Part shown: positions 46,385 through 54,526 of the stretch, piece after piece
Layout: every line of letters begins with the position of its first letter
Position numbering within the stretch: the stretch's first letter is position 1
NCBI RefSeq assembly: GCF_900115555.1
Contig: NZ_FOWX01000004.1
Coordinates: forward strand, 125,878-189,877
DNA from: Pseudomonas borbori
Lineage (GTDB): Bacteria; Pseudomonadota; Gammaproteobacteria; Pseudomonadales; Pseudomonadaceae
Direction of reading: 5' to 3'
DNA: 64,000 nucleotides
Translations under genes and position numbers: made by a program
Notes under the pieces: generated by a model
The model's input: only the letters and a program-made list of their open reading frames with translations
What the model was told of the DNA's origin: nothing
Database searches by the model: none

Positions 46385-46777
46385 ATGGACCGATTCACCG
46401 GCGGTTGCCTGTGCGGCAACGTCCGCATCGTGGCGTCTGGACGCCCCTACCGGGTCGGCCTTTGTCACTGTCTCGACTGCCGCAAGCATCATGGCGCGCT
46501 CTTTCACGCATCGGCGGTGTTCCCTCAGGATGCGGTGACGATCGATGGCGAAACACGCGACTACGCCGGGCGATTTTTCTGTCCCCGCTGCGGCTCGTCC
46601 GTTTTCGCCCGCAGCGCAGACGAAATCGAAGTGAACCTGGGATCCTTGGATGCCCCTGACCAACTGAAGCCAAGCTACGAGAGCTGGATCGTCCGGCGCG
46701 AGTCCTGGTTACCGCCGTTTCCGCTGACGAGACGATACCCACGCGATCGCGATGCCACGAGCCGCTTTGAGGAGTAG
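46385..46777 (+). CDS. GFA (CENP-V/GFA domain) family protein
   Basis: A 130-residue zinc-binding protein with the GFA pattern: GGCLCGNVRI near the N-terminus, CHCLDCRKHHGALF, FFCPRCGSSVF and the C-terminal SWIVRRESWLPP. These cysteines form the two zinc sites of the Mss4-like fold. The original member is glutathione-dependent formaldehyde-activating enzyme, but most family members are uncharacterised. I start at 46385 (MDRFTGGCLCG). Confidence 0.9.
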   Translation: MDRFTGGCLCGNVRIVASGRPYRVGLCHCLDCRKHHGALFHASAVFPQDAVTIDGETRDYAGRFFCPRCGSSVFARSADEIEVNLGSLDAPDQLKPSYESWIVRRESWLPPFPLTRRYPRDRDATSRFEE

Positions 46778-46799
46778 CTGCGGCTCGGTTGCACGTCGA

Positions 46800-47211
46800 G
46801 CAGCCAGCGCTTTGCTCGCCGACCTGCAGCTCGCCGAAGCGGGCGTTGCGCCGCGTCTGCTCGATGCGCGCCAGCGCCGGATAGAGGTTATGCAGATCGG
46901 CTGCCATACAGACATGGCGCGGGTTCATGATGCTGCACTGGCGAGTGGTGTTGCAGTGCAGGGCGCTTTTCACTGCTGGCTGCTGTAGATCGGGCTGACG
47001 CTGAGCAGGCCGCCGCCACCTGCGCCGGTGAAGGTCTTGGCGCAATACAGCGAGGTGCCACCGGCGCCGTGCACTTCATCCCAAAACAACCGCCATCCCA
47101 GAGCAACTGGTCGCGGACTTGTGGATCGGCAATTTGGCTCTGACCATTGGCCAGGGTCGGCAGGCTGATACTGGCGGCCAGGCAACCGAGGGCAATAACG
47201 ACAGCCCGCAT
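46800..47211 (-). pseudogene. Endonuclease I family gene, frameshifted
   Basis: The minus-strand reading starts with a signal peptide (RAVVIALGCLAASISLPTLA) and NGQSQIADPQVRDQLLWD. It continues in a second frame as GGTSLYCAKTFTG, SVSPIYSSQQ (to about 46979), and in a third as SIMNPRHVCMAADLHNLYPA and RRNARFGEL. This is the order of an endonuclease I-type secreted nuclease (DLHNL motif, then RxNxxFGE). Two frameshifts, near 47090-47110 and 46970-46985, break it, and the catalytic HNH core between the frames is short, so part is also deleted. It is non-functional as read unless these are sequencing errors. Confidence 0.65.
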
Positions 47212-47638
47212 GACCAGCCCCCGCTGACCGCCGTGTTCGGGATCTGTTGTTTTTCCAGGATGGCCGCATCTAACAAGATCGACGATGCATGATAGAGCCG
47301 GAAGATTGGCGCCATGTAAGTATTGGCTTACATGGCGTGCTGCCGATCGCCACTACTGCGATCGGCAGCGGGCGACTAACCTTCTGCTCATGGACGTAGC
47401 GCAGGAAGCGCACAGTAACCAAAAGGGACACGCTGGATAGCCGCCAGGATGGTGCGCGGAACACGGAGGTCAGTACACAGTCTGCAAAGGCCCCGCACCA
47501 GCGGGGTTTTCTTTTTTGGGCGTTCGCCCGGTGCTACTTCCCTGCATCCACAATCCCGAGCTGAACCGGTGTTTCGGTGACTTCCTGCCTGCGAGCGATA
47601 GCCCACTACAGGTGTGTCGTGCCCGTGATCGGCGGCGC
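47212..47638. other. Gap with two perfect hairpins and an orphan terminator
   Basis: No coding gene. Two adjacent perfect hairpins occur at 47311-47336 (GCCATGTAAG/CTTACATGGC) and 47339-47369 (GCTGCCGATCGC/GCGATCGGCAGC). Further on, 47491-47518 has CCCCGC-ACCA-GCGGGG followed by TTTTCTTTTTT, a rho-independent terminator in the plus direction with no plus-strand gene just ahead. This suggests a small RNA or decayed gene. Confidence 0.4.
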
Positions 47639-48568
47639 TTACCGGGTCATCTTCTTGACGAACACCACCACGAACAGTGCCATGGTGAAGCTGCCGACGA
47701 AGGCCTCGAAGGCGGCGATCGGCCGGGCCAGGCCTTGGGGCGTGATGTCGCCGTAGCCCAGGGTGGTGAAGGTGACCACGCTGAAGTACAGGCAATCGAG
47801 CAGGTCCGTCAGATTGGCCCACAGGCCGCGCTCGAAGGCCAGGCCCAGGCTCTGGTCGCCCTGGCGCACGCCGACCAGGAAGTACAGCAGGCCGCAAACG
47901 CCGATCAGGCCGAGGGAGAACAGCACCACGTTGAGCGGCTTCTCACCGTAGCCGCTGAACAGGTCGACCACCCAGGACAGCAGACGCCGGCCCGAGTGGC
48001 GCGGCATCTGCAGGCGGCGCATGACCATCTCGCGGTGGAAGAACAACCCGGCCTGCTCGAACAGTCCGGCCTGTTCCAGGTGCAGGCGCAGGTTACGATA
48101 GGTTTCCTCTGCCTCCTGGAACAGCTGGATGGCGGCCACGCTGTCGCCGCCGCGCAGTTGCTCGCGGCCCTTGCGCTCCTGTAGCAGCTGGCGGTCCCAG
48201 ATGATGTTGTCCAGCCGCGCGCCGTCGAGCAGGATGCCCAGCAGGTTGCAGTCGCGCAGGTCGGCGCAGTGCAGGTTGGCCCGGCGCAGGTCGGCCTTCA
48301 TCAGCGAGCTGCCGCGCAGGTCGAGGGCGAACAGGTGGGCATTCTGCAGGTTGGCGCGGTACAGGTCGGCGTCGCGCAGGCTAAAGCCCGCGTGCCCGCC
48401 GTGGTTGACCAGATCGATGCCGGCCAGCTCGGCGTTCTTCAGTTGGAAGTCGGCCATCGGTTGGCCGTTGCGTGCGCGCAACTCCAGGGCGGCGCCGAGC
48501 CCGTCGACCTGACGCTTGTCCACGGCGGCATCCTGCCAGAAGGCTTCCTCGACATACGCTGCGGCCAT
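47639..48568 (-). CDS. Pentapeptide-repeat potassium-channel fusion protein
   Basis: A 309-residue protein. About residues 35-130 form a pentapeptide-repeat helix (ADLYRANLQNAHLFALDLRG, KADLRRANLHCADLRDCNLL). A linker with charged helical character precedes TM1 at about 205-228 (PLNVVLFSLGLIGVCGLLYF). The pore loop has the selectivity filter TTLGYGD at about residue 265, and TM2 follows (AFVGSFTMALFVVVF). This is a two-TM K+ channel with a cytoplasmic pentapeptide-repeat domain, which may gate or localise the channel. I start at 48568 (MAAAYVEEAFWQD). Confidence 0.85.
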   Translation of the reverse strand: MAAAYVEEAFWQDAAVDKRQVDGLGAALELRARNGQPMADFQLKNAELAGIDLVNHGGHAGFSLRDADLYRANLQNAHLFALDLRGSSLMKADLRRANLHCADLRDCNLLGILLDGARLDNIIWDRQLLQERKGREQLRGGDSVAAIQLFQEAEETYRNLRLHLEQAGLFEQAGLFFHREMVMRRLQMPRHSGRRLLSWVVDLFSGYGEKPLNVVLFSLGLIGVCGLLYFLVGVRQGDQSLGLAFERGLWANLTDLLDCLYFSVVTFTTLGYGDITPQGLARPIAAFEAFVGSFTMALFVVVFVKKMTR

Positions 48569-48630
48569 GGGGCAACCCTGGTCGGGACTTCCTGGTCGGT
48601 TGGTGATGAATGCGCGGCGGCCCGCGCGGG

Positions 48631-49191
48631 TCAGCCTTTTACCTGCTGCTCCACCCACTCGGCATAGGCGTCGATGAACTTGCGCAGGAACGGTTTGATG
48701 CCGTCGCCGAGCATGCCGGCCTCCTCGAAGAAGCTGCCGGCACCGCCTAGATAGGCTTCTGGCTGCTGCATCATCGGTACATCGAGAAACACCATGGACT
48801 GGCGCAGGTGCTGGTTGGCGCCGAAGCCGCCGATGGCGCCCGGCGAGGCGCTCAGCACGGCGCCCGGCTTGCCGCTGAAGGCGCTCTGGCCATAGGGGCG
48901 CGAGCCGACGTCGATGGCGTTCTTCATCGGCGCCGGCACCGAGCGGTTGTATTCCGGGGTGACGAACAGCAGCGCGTCGGCCGCCTTGAGCTTGGCGCGA
49001 AAGCGGATGTAAGCCTCGGGCGGCTGGTCGTGGTCGATATCCTCGTTGTACAGCGGCAGGTCGCCGATCTCGACGATTTCCAGTTTCAGCGAGGCCGGCG
49101 CCAGTTCGGCCAGGGCCAGGGCCAGCTTGCGGTTGATCGAGCCCTTGCGCAGGCTGCCGACCAGGACGGCGACGTGGTGAACCTTGCTCAT
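48631..49191 (-). CDS. NADPH-dependent FMN reductase family protein
   Basis: A 186-residue flavodoxin-fold oxidoreductase with the phosphate-binding loop GSLRKGSINRKLA and the flavin-site motif TPEYNRSVPAPMKNAID. The family includes azoreductases, chromate and quinone reductases, which reduce FMN or acceptors with NAD(P)H. The specific substrate is unknown. It lies 62 bp before the channel gene on the same strand. The start at 49191 (MSKVHHVAVLVGS) fits the family. Confidence 0.92.
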   Translation of the reverse strand: MSKVHHVAVLVGSLRKGSINRKLALALAELAPASLKLEIVEIGDLPLYNEDIDHDQPPEAYIRFRAKLKAADALLFVTPEYNRSVPAPMKNAIDVGSRPYGQSAFSGKPGAVLSASPGAIGGFGANQHLRQSMVFLDVPMMQQPEAYLGGAGSFFEEAGMLGDGIKPFLRKFIDAYAEWVEQQVKG

Positions 49192-49778
49192 GACGACTCC
49201 TTGCCAGTAAGAGCGGGAAGAGGGGTGAACTGAAACTATAGACCGCCGTTGCGCATAGGGGCTGGCGGTTCGTTCAACCGAAGACGCCAAGCAGATCCTC
49301 GATGAAGGCCAGTTGCGCCTCGCTCGGCTGGCCGCTCTCGACCACCTCGCGCAGGCGGCTGGCCGGCAGCACCTGCTCGATCTCCTGGCCGAGTACGCTG
49401 GGCAAGCGTATCGAGCTGTACGAGGCGGCACGCGCACGGTACCCGGAGCGCTGGAGCGGCGACATCAGGAACTGGTCACTGGCACCGATCGTGTGCCTGA
49501 ATCCCGGAGCGGGAAGCGGTACTGCAGCAAACATCAAAGGCAGCGTGACACGCTCACGCGACAACTACCTTGAAAATCGCCGGTAAAAGCTGGGCACTGT
49601 GCCGTCAGCGTACTGTTTTTTGTACCGCGAAGCGGTCAGGTTTTGATTTTCCATCGGGCGATGACTGAGCAGATGCTGCTGGTCGTGTTGCGGATCAGGT
49701 GTTGACGCGACAGCCTCCGATCAGCCCCTATAAGGGACTGATGAGTCCCAGATTGGGACCGGCGTGAAAGGAGGCAGC
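49192..49778. other. Decayed region: truncated gene 3' end and transposase remnant
   Basis: A 587-bp interval. The minus strand at about 49274-49400 reads as a protein tail (LPASRLREVVESGQPSEAQL, FIEDLLGVFG). The plus strand at about 49407-49506 reads RIELYEAARARYPERWSGD, NWSLAPIVCLNP, resembling the last part of an IS3-family transposase. Both look like leftovers of an insertion that removed the rest of a gene. A palindrome GTCCCA-GAT-TGGGAC lies at 49745-49759 just before the next gene. Confidence 0.45.
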
Positions 49779-50084
49779 ATGTTGTTACCGGGAACCGAAG
49801 AGCAGGGAGTGACCCACAGCCAATGCTTGGAGCTATTGGCGAGCGTCGAGGACACGATTGATTTTTTCGTCTCCGGTCTGACCTATCTGATCCATGCGCA
49901 AAGCCAGAAAGCCCAACCGGATCTGCAATTGATCGCGCAGTGGCAGGCGATGGACAGCGAAGCCTTCGACCTGCAGTACTCGCTATTGGATGCAAGCGTA
50001 GAGACCTATCAGCAGGTGCTGGAAACCTACCGCCAACGCAGCCGCGAATTGCGATTGGTGGTGGATCGCTATATGGCCGCGTAG
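49779..50084 (+). CDS. Uncharacterised small helical protein
   Basis: A 101-residue, probably all-helical cytoplasmic protein (HSQCLELLASVEDTIDFFVS, DAQ-like heptads continuing to ETYQQVLETYRQRSREL). AAAGGAGG is 5 bases before the ATG at 49779, which decides the start against an in-frame GTG at 49764. The palindrome GTCCCAGATTGGGAC 20 bp further upstream may be an operator. No family is recognised. It sits next to the start of the accessory region. Confidence 0.7.
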   Translation: MLLPGTEEQGVTHSQCLELLASVEDTIDFFVSGLTYLIHAQSQKAQPDLQLIAQWQAMDSEAFDLQYSLLDASVETYQQVLETYRQRSRELRLVVDRYMAA

Positions 50085-50138
50085 CGTCGGTTTTTGGAAT
50101 TGAGTAGCCTTTTCCGCTTTGATTTTCCCCGTGGTTCG

Positions 50139-50174
50139 GTATACGTTACATTTTATGTCACTTGTTGCGTATAC
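50139..50174. promoter_or_regulatory. Twin GTATAC operators upstream of hipB
   Basis: CGGTATACGT (GTATAC 50139-50144) and GCGTATACAG (GTATAC 50169-50174) have the same hexameric palindrome at a centre-to-centre spacing of exactly 30 bp, about three helical turns. This suits two HipB dimers binding on one face of the DNA. The second site abuts the hipB start, so autorepression is likely. Confidence 0.55.
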
Positions 50175-50179
50175 AGAAC

Positions 50180-50431
50180 ATGGATTATTCCCTTATCACG
50201 CTGCGACTTGGCGAGCAGCTACGCCAGCGCCGCCTGAATCGCGGTCTTACTCAAGCCGCACTTGCCTCCCTGGCCGGCATCACCCGACAAAAGGTTATCG
50301 CCATCGAAAAGGGCGACCTCTCGGTGGGGATGATGGCCTATGCGCGAGTGCTGGCAGCCCTCGACTGTGAGCTCAGCGTGGTGCCGGCAGCCATGCCCAC
50401 GCTGGACGAAATCCACGGAGTATTCGACTGA
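50180..50431 (+). CDS. hipB: HipB-type antitoxin (XRE-family repressor)
   Basis: An 83-residue helix-turn-helix protein. The HTH runs about residues 10-63 (GEQLRQRRLNRGLTQAALAS, LAGITRQKVIAIEKGD). HipB neutralises HipA and represses the operon by binding palindromic operators. The ATG at 50180 follows the predicted second operator. An in-frame TTG at 50162 would overlap that site and is less likely. It overlaps hipA by one base (TGATG). Confidence 0.88.
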   Translation: MDYSLITLRLGEQLRQRRLNRGLTQAALASLAGITRQKVIAIEKGDLSVGMMAYARVLAALDCELSVVPAAMPTLDEIHGVFD

Positions 50432-51627
50432 TGACGGCCGTGCTGCAGGTTGCAACGCCACAGGGCGCCAGCGGGAAGATCATTACCAGCGCTGGGGACT
50501 ATCTGTTCCGCTACCACGAAGATGCCAAGGCGCAGGCGGCGATCAGTTTGCTGATGCCGGTGCGCCTGGACGAATACCGCCACCGGGAACTGCACCCGAT
50601 CTTCCAGATGAACCTGCCAGAGGGCTACGTCCTGGAGCAGTTGCGCAACCGCCTGGCCAAGGTGGCGAACGTTGACCCGATGTTGCTGCTGGCGCTGTCT
50701 GGCAGCAGTTCGCCTATCGGGCGGGTAGCGGTCAGTTCGCCTGAGGTCGATGCGCTGTTGCGCAGGCAGCAGTTCCCCGGAGAAAAGCTGGACGAAATCC
50801 TCGCCTGGGACGGTGCAGAAGATATTTTTGCCGGCCTGGTGGATCGCTACATCCTGCGCGCCGGTATATCGGGCGTGCAGCCCAAGGTACTGGTGCCAGA
50901 GCGGCAGGACTCTGCGCCGCAGCGCTTCACCTCGAAAACCTCCGAGCTGATCATCAAGAGCGGCCGGGACGAGTTTCCGGGGCTGGCGATCAACGAGTTC
51001 CTCTGCATGTCCGTGGCCAGGGACGCGGGCATTGCGGTGCCGGAGTTCTATCTGTCCGGCAACGCCAAGCTGTTCGTTATGCGCCGCTTCGACCGGGATA
51101 AGCAGCTCAACCCCATCGGCTTCGAGGACATGGCGGCATTGATGGGACTGGCTGCGGAGCAAAAATACAGCAAGAGCTATTCGGCCATCGCCAAGGCCAT
51201 CCGCTTGTTCTGCCCGGCCGAGCAGGTACAGAACTCGCTGGCGCAGCTATTCGCCATCGTGAGCTTGAGCTGCATCGTCGGTAACGGCGATGCCCATCTG
51301 AAGAACTTCGGCCTGCTATATTCCGACCCTACCCAGCGCGATGCGCGGCTGGCACCGGCCTACGATATCGTCAACACCACGGCCTACATTGCAGAGGACG
51401 TGTTGGCGCTGGATCTTGTTGGCAACAAGTCGCTCTTTGCGTCGCGCCAAGGGCTGCTGGAGTTCGCTCAGGTGTGTGATGTGGCGCGGCCAGAAGAAGT
51501 GATCCGCGAGCAGTTGCAAGCACTGGAGCGGGTACTGGCTCGCTCAGCCGAGCTTTGCGAACGGGCGCCGAATGTGGTCGCCGCAATCCGGCATTGTGCT
51601 GAGCCATTTATGAAAACTTTCGGTTAG
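50431..51627 (+). CDS. hipA: HipA-type Ser/Thr kinase toxin
   Basis: A 398-residue HipA-family kinase. The N-terminal subdomain (residues 1-110) is followed by the kinase core: nucleotide-binding GISGVQPKVLV, the catalytic loop GNGDAHLKNFGL (Asp and Asn positions), and the metal-binding APAYDIVNTTAY. In E. coli, HipA phosphorylates glutamyl-tRNA synthetase and causes persistence. No key residue is missing. It is translationally coupled to hipB. Confidence 0.9.
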   Translation: MTAVLQVATPQGASGKIITSAGDYLFRYHEDAKAQAAISLLMPVRLDEYRHRELHPIFQMNLPEGYVLEQLRNRLAKVANVDPMLLLALSGSSSPIGRVAVSSPEVDALLRRQQFPGEKLDEILAWDGAEDIFAGLVDRYILRAGISGVQPKVLVPERQDSAPQRFTSKTSELIIKSGRDEFPGLAINEFLCMSVARDAGIAVPEFYLSGNAKLFVMRRFDRDKQLNPIGFEDMAALMGLAAEQKYSKSYSAIAKAIRLFCPAEQVQNSLAQLFAIVSLSCIVGNGDAHLKNFGLLYSDPTQRDARLAPAYDIVNTTAYIAEDVLALDLVGNKSLFASRQGLLEFAQVCDVARPEEVIREQLQALERVLARSAELCERAPNVVAAIRHCAEPFMKTFG

Positions 51628-52053
51628 TGCACGCTCAGGTTGGAATTGCGGCGGGGCGAGCAATAGGGTGACAGGCCACGATTAATTCTCCGTAAACCGG
51701 GTTCCCTAATTGCTCACGTATTTGACTCTCATCAGAGTTGCTGCTCCTGAGCATCATCATCATCACGAGCTCCCGACGCGGAAGTGGTCGTGGATGCCTG
51801 CGTAGGCCGCCCCCCAAGAAATCAGACCAAAGTCGCCTCGCTTTGTGGTGGCGTACTGCTATCTTTCTTGGCTCCTGCTCAGCTTTCCGAGGATCACTGG
51901 GACGGGCGTAGTGTCTGCACGCGATAGACCCACCCAACATCCCCTGCAGAATGTGAGGGCATGCCATTACGTGCCTGATCTCACGGGGCGCACTGTGGAT
52001 CTGACCGGCAGGGCGGACGTAGTCCATGCTTATCAACATGCAAGGAGCGCAAT
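51628..52053. other. Gap between hipA and the Beta-family gene, with a 25-bp repeat arm
   Basis: A 426-bp gap without a supported gene. At 51958-51982 it holds GGCATGCCATTACGTGCCTG (and ATCTC), nearly identical to 53138-53165 inside the nuclease gene. The frame containing it on the minus strand reads EIRHVMAC, like the end of that nuclease (EIRAHVLAC). GCAAGGAGCGCAAT before 52054 is the ribosome binding site of the next gene. Confidence 0.6.
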
Positions 52054-53121
52054 ATGCAATACGTAGCTTGTTTACGAGTTGGTCAAAACGATATCAAGGC
52101 CTTGATAAATCTGGAGGATCCTAGGCGAGACGTCCTGACGCCTTTGCTGGATATGCGAGGTGATGACGATAGACACCTGCAGACCTTTCTCGCGGATTGG
52201 ACAGGCCATCAGTTTTTTCTGGACGTCTCCAGAGTTACGAAGGACGTTGCCGAAGAGTTTATCGGTACCAATGAGTTGCATAATTCCGATGGTGCTTTTG
52301 AAAATAAACGACGGTTTTTTGCAGATGTGGCAGGCGTCAATGGGAATGTTGTACCGGTCGTCTCATGGGTTGATGACGATCCTCAGCGAGAGGTTATCCA
52401 AAGTGCACTTTCCCTGCAGCGAGAGTTTCAGGCTTTAGCCATCAGAGTTGCGTGCCCAGGAAGGGCTACCGCCACATCCTGGATTAGGTTATTGTCGATT
52501 TTGGACGCTCTTGAAAGTCCTGATACTGCAACGGTAATTTTGGATTTTGGTGCTACCAGTCCGGTAAGTACTGCGTCGGGATCAGATTTTAATTTATCGC
52601 TGAGACAGCTCAATGAGTATGGAATTCAGAATCTGGTTCTTCTGAGCACTTCCTTCCCGATTGATAAGCCTGCATCAAATAGCACTCGCTCTTCAGCTTG
52701 CTATGATGTCGCTTGGCAGTCGCGAGTCGACATCAGTGGCATAACATCTAACCTGGTGTATGGAGACTATGCGGCTACAAATCCGACCGCACCTATGGAA
52801 TATATCCCCGGCATGCCAGTACTTCCTTTTGGTTGTTATTACACGCCAACAGAATGGTGGCAACGGCGAAAAGGTGCAAACAAAGAGTTTGTGAAATATA
52901 TAGAAATCGCGCAAGAGATCAGGGATCTTCCTGGTTATCACGGTGATGATTTCTGCTGGGCTACTCGTGAATATACTAGAATCGTTACTACGTCTACCAG
53001 CTACGGAAACAACGGGACGTGGAACGGATATCGAATCAATCAACATATTTGTGCGATGATTCAATCAATGGCTGACGCTGATAATGAATTCGATGATCTT
53101 GATGCTGATGAACTGCTCTAA
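52054..53121 (+). CDS. Beta-protein family (sce7725-like) protein
   Basis: A 355-residue cytoplasmic protein. Sequence blocks fit the Beta-protein family: N-terminal KALINLEDPRRDVLTPLLDM, HQFFLDVSRV, NVVPVVSWVDDDP, VILDFGATSP and the C-terminal YIPGMPVLPFGCYYTPTEWW with EFVKYIEIAQEIRDLPGYHG. Proteins of this group are often found with sce7726-family genes in accessory regions. Function is unknown. The gene is AT-richer than its neighbours (for example GATATCAAGGCCTTGATAAA), indicating horizontal transfer. Its stop overlaps that of the convergent nuclease gene by 4 bases. Confidence 0.8.
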   Translation: MQYVACLRVGQNDIKALINLEDPRRDVLTPLLDMRGDDDRHLQTFLADWTGHQFFLDVSRVTKDVAEEFIGTNELHNSDGAFENKRRFFADVAGVNGNVVPVVSWVDDDPQREVIQSALSLQREFQALAIRVACPGRATATSWIRLLSILDALESPDTATVILDFGATSPVSTASGSDFNLSLRQLNEYGIQNLVLLSTSFPIDKPASNSTRSSACYDVAWQSRVDISGITSNLVYGDYAATNPTAPMEYIPGMPVLPFGCYYTPTEWWQRRKGANKEFVKYIEIAQEIRDLPGYHGDDFCWATREYTRIVTTSTSYGNNGTWNGYRINQHICAMIQSMADADNEFDDLDADELL

Positions 53122-53663
53122 CAGTACCGTTGTTTCAGGCATGCCAGTACGTGCGCCCTGATCTCGGATATATGAAGTGAGTCGCTGAGTTGGCGGCGCA
53201 CTTCTTTTATCAAATCGCGACTTTTGATTGGCACGTCATGTTGATTAGCAAGCGTGTCCAATTCATTGCGCCAGAGAAAACCCGTGAGATGGAACTTGCT
53301 CTGGAACTTATTAGACTTGGCTTTTCTAATCATCGCCAGCCCTGAATAGTCGTCAACGACAAGAACCCCGACATGGGGAAGACAAGACTCCAATGCTTTC
53401 ACGAGATGTTTTGAGTGGCAGCAAAGCCAAACCTCATCAAAGCACGCCATGTAAGCTTCCTGCTGACCTTCCCACCGGGCCAGAGTGTCTGCATGAGACT
53501 TTATCTCAAAGGCGGTTAGCTTCCCGTTAGCATGGACGAGATCTGCTCGTCTGGTCTTGTCAATGAAGCACAGCTCCTCGATGAAGACGTCAGTCTCCTC
53601 GTGGGGCATCGCTTTCACGACCCATTGCTTGAGAATTGGGCGGATTTCAGTCGGATTCAACAT
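53118..53663 (-). CDS. sce7726-type PD-(D/E)XK nuclease-like protein
   Basis: A 181-residue protein. E30, D41 (RRADLVHANGKL), E53-x-K55 (TAFEIKSHADTL) and the trailing EGQQEA form the PD-(D/E)XK nuclease core, in correct order and spacing, followed by a CFDEVWLCCHS strand. This fits the sce7726 family, often encoded beside Beta/sce7725 genes. It is predicted to cut DNA or RNA; the target is unknown. The convergent arrangement with the Beta gene, stops overlapping as CTAA, differs from the usual co-directional order. Confidence 0.78.
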   Translation of the reverse strand: MLNPTEIRPILKQWVVKAMPHEETDVFIEELCFIDKTRRADLVHANGKLTAFEIKSHADTLARWEGQQEAYMACFDEVWLCCHSKHLVKALESCLPHVGVLVVDDYSGLAMIRKAKSNKFQSKFHLTGFLWRNELDTLANQHDVPIKSRDLIKEVRRQLSDSLHISEIRAHVLACLKQRYC

Positions 53664-53734
53664 GCAGCGATTATAGACGGAGGATTGAGGCTTCTCACGT
53701 TAAAAATAGCCGGCTGTCGAATAGCCCAACATCA

Positions 53735-54526
53735 TCAATCGGAATTTGTTAATGCCACCGCTGGCTGAGCGGTTCTGCACTTGGGAAACGCCGAGCAGCC
53801 CAAGAATTGTTGCCCCGCTTTCGCCCCTGATTTCACGGTGCGGATCAGCAGGGCGCTGCCGCATTTCGGGCATTGCCGCTCGGCTGTCGGATCACTACGG
53901 CGCTTGAGGTTTTGCACATGCTCACGGTTCGTAGCGAGCGTTGGCGCCCGGCGGCCGGTTTGCAGGGTGCGCAGCAGAGCGTCGACTTCAGCCTCGCTGA
54001 ATACCGGCTGCTGGAATGACTGGATATGGCGGATAAAGCCGATGCCCTGAGTGACGTTGGCCGGCACCTCGGTCTTGAAGATGCTGCCGCCGATGAAGGT
54101 AATCACCGAGTGCAGATGCTCCGGGTTAACGCCCAGGGTGGCTTCCAGGGCCTTGAGGTGCTTGTAGTTCTGCCGCAGCGGGTTCTGGAATTTGAACGTG
54201 CGCTTGTAGAGCTTCTGCGTCCATTGTGGCTGCTGCTCGCTGCCGAAGATCCAGCCGCTCATGTTCTTGGTTTCCAGCACGAAGATGCCGTAGGGCGAGA
54301 GGAATACGTGGTCGATCTGCGTGGTGCCGTCTGGCGTGCTCAGGGTGACGTTGTGCAGGCGGCGGTAGGTCTGTTTGTCCAACTGCCAATGGGCAAACAG
54401 CCGCACCAGCAGTTCGCCGATCTGGCCCTTGGCCCAGGGCGACTTGAGCAGGCCGAGCAGCAGCATCAGCGGGATAAACCAGCCCAGCGTGCCCCAGGCT
54501 TGCGCGATGACGGGGGTGAAGTCCAT
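53735..54526 (-). CDS. NERD nuclease-like membrane protein with C4 zinc ribbon
   Basis: A 263-residue protein. An N-terminal TM segment (about 10-28, WGTLGWFIPLMLLLGLLK) precedes a NERD domain (about 34-160). NERD has a PD-(D/E)XK-like core with E38, D72 (TQIDHVFLSPYG) and E85-x-K87 (FVLETKN). The C-terminus has a topoisomerase-type C4 zinc ribbon (CPKCGSALLIRT, FLGCSAFPKC). Such proteins are thought to process nucleic acids. It is GC-rich relative to flanking genes and so may be an older or different acquisition. Confidence 0.85.
   Translation of the reverse strand: MDFTPVIAQAWGTLGWFIPLMLLLGLLKSPWAKGQIGELLVRLFAHWQLDKQTYRRLHNVTLSTPDGTTQIDHVFLSPYGIFVLETKNMSGWIFGSEQQPQWTQKLYKRTFKFQNPLRQNYKHLKALEATLGVNPEHLHSVITFIGGSIFKTEVPANVTQGIGFIRHIQSFQQPVFSEAEVDALLRTLQTGRRAPTLATNREHVQNLKRRSDPTAERQCPKCGSALLIRTVKSGAKAGQQFLGCSAFPKCRTAQPAVALTNSD

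Noticed and set aside
51635..52039. A 134-residue minus-strand frame between hipA and the Beta gene
   Set aside because: No ribosome binding site or domain; it only contains the partial nuclease-tail repeat reported as a finding.
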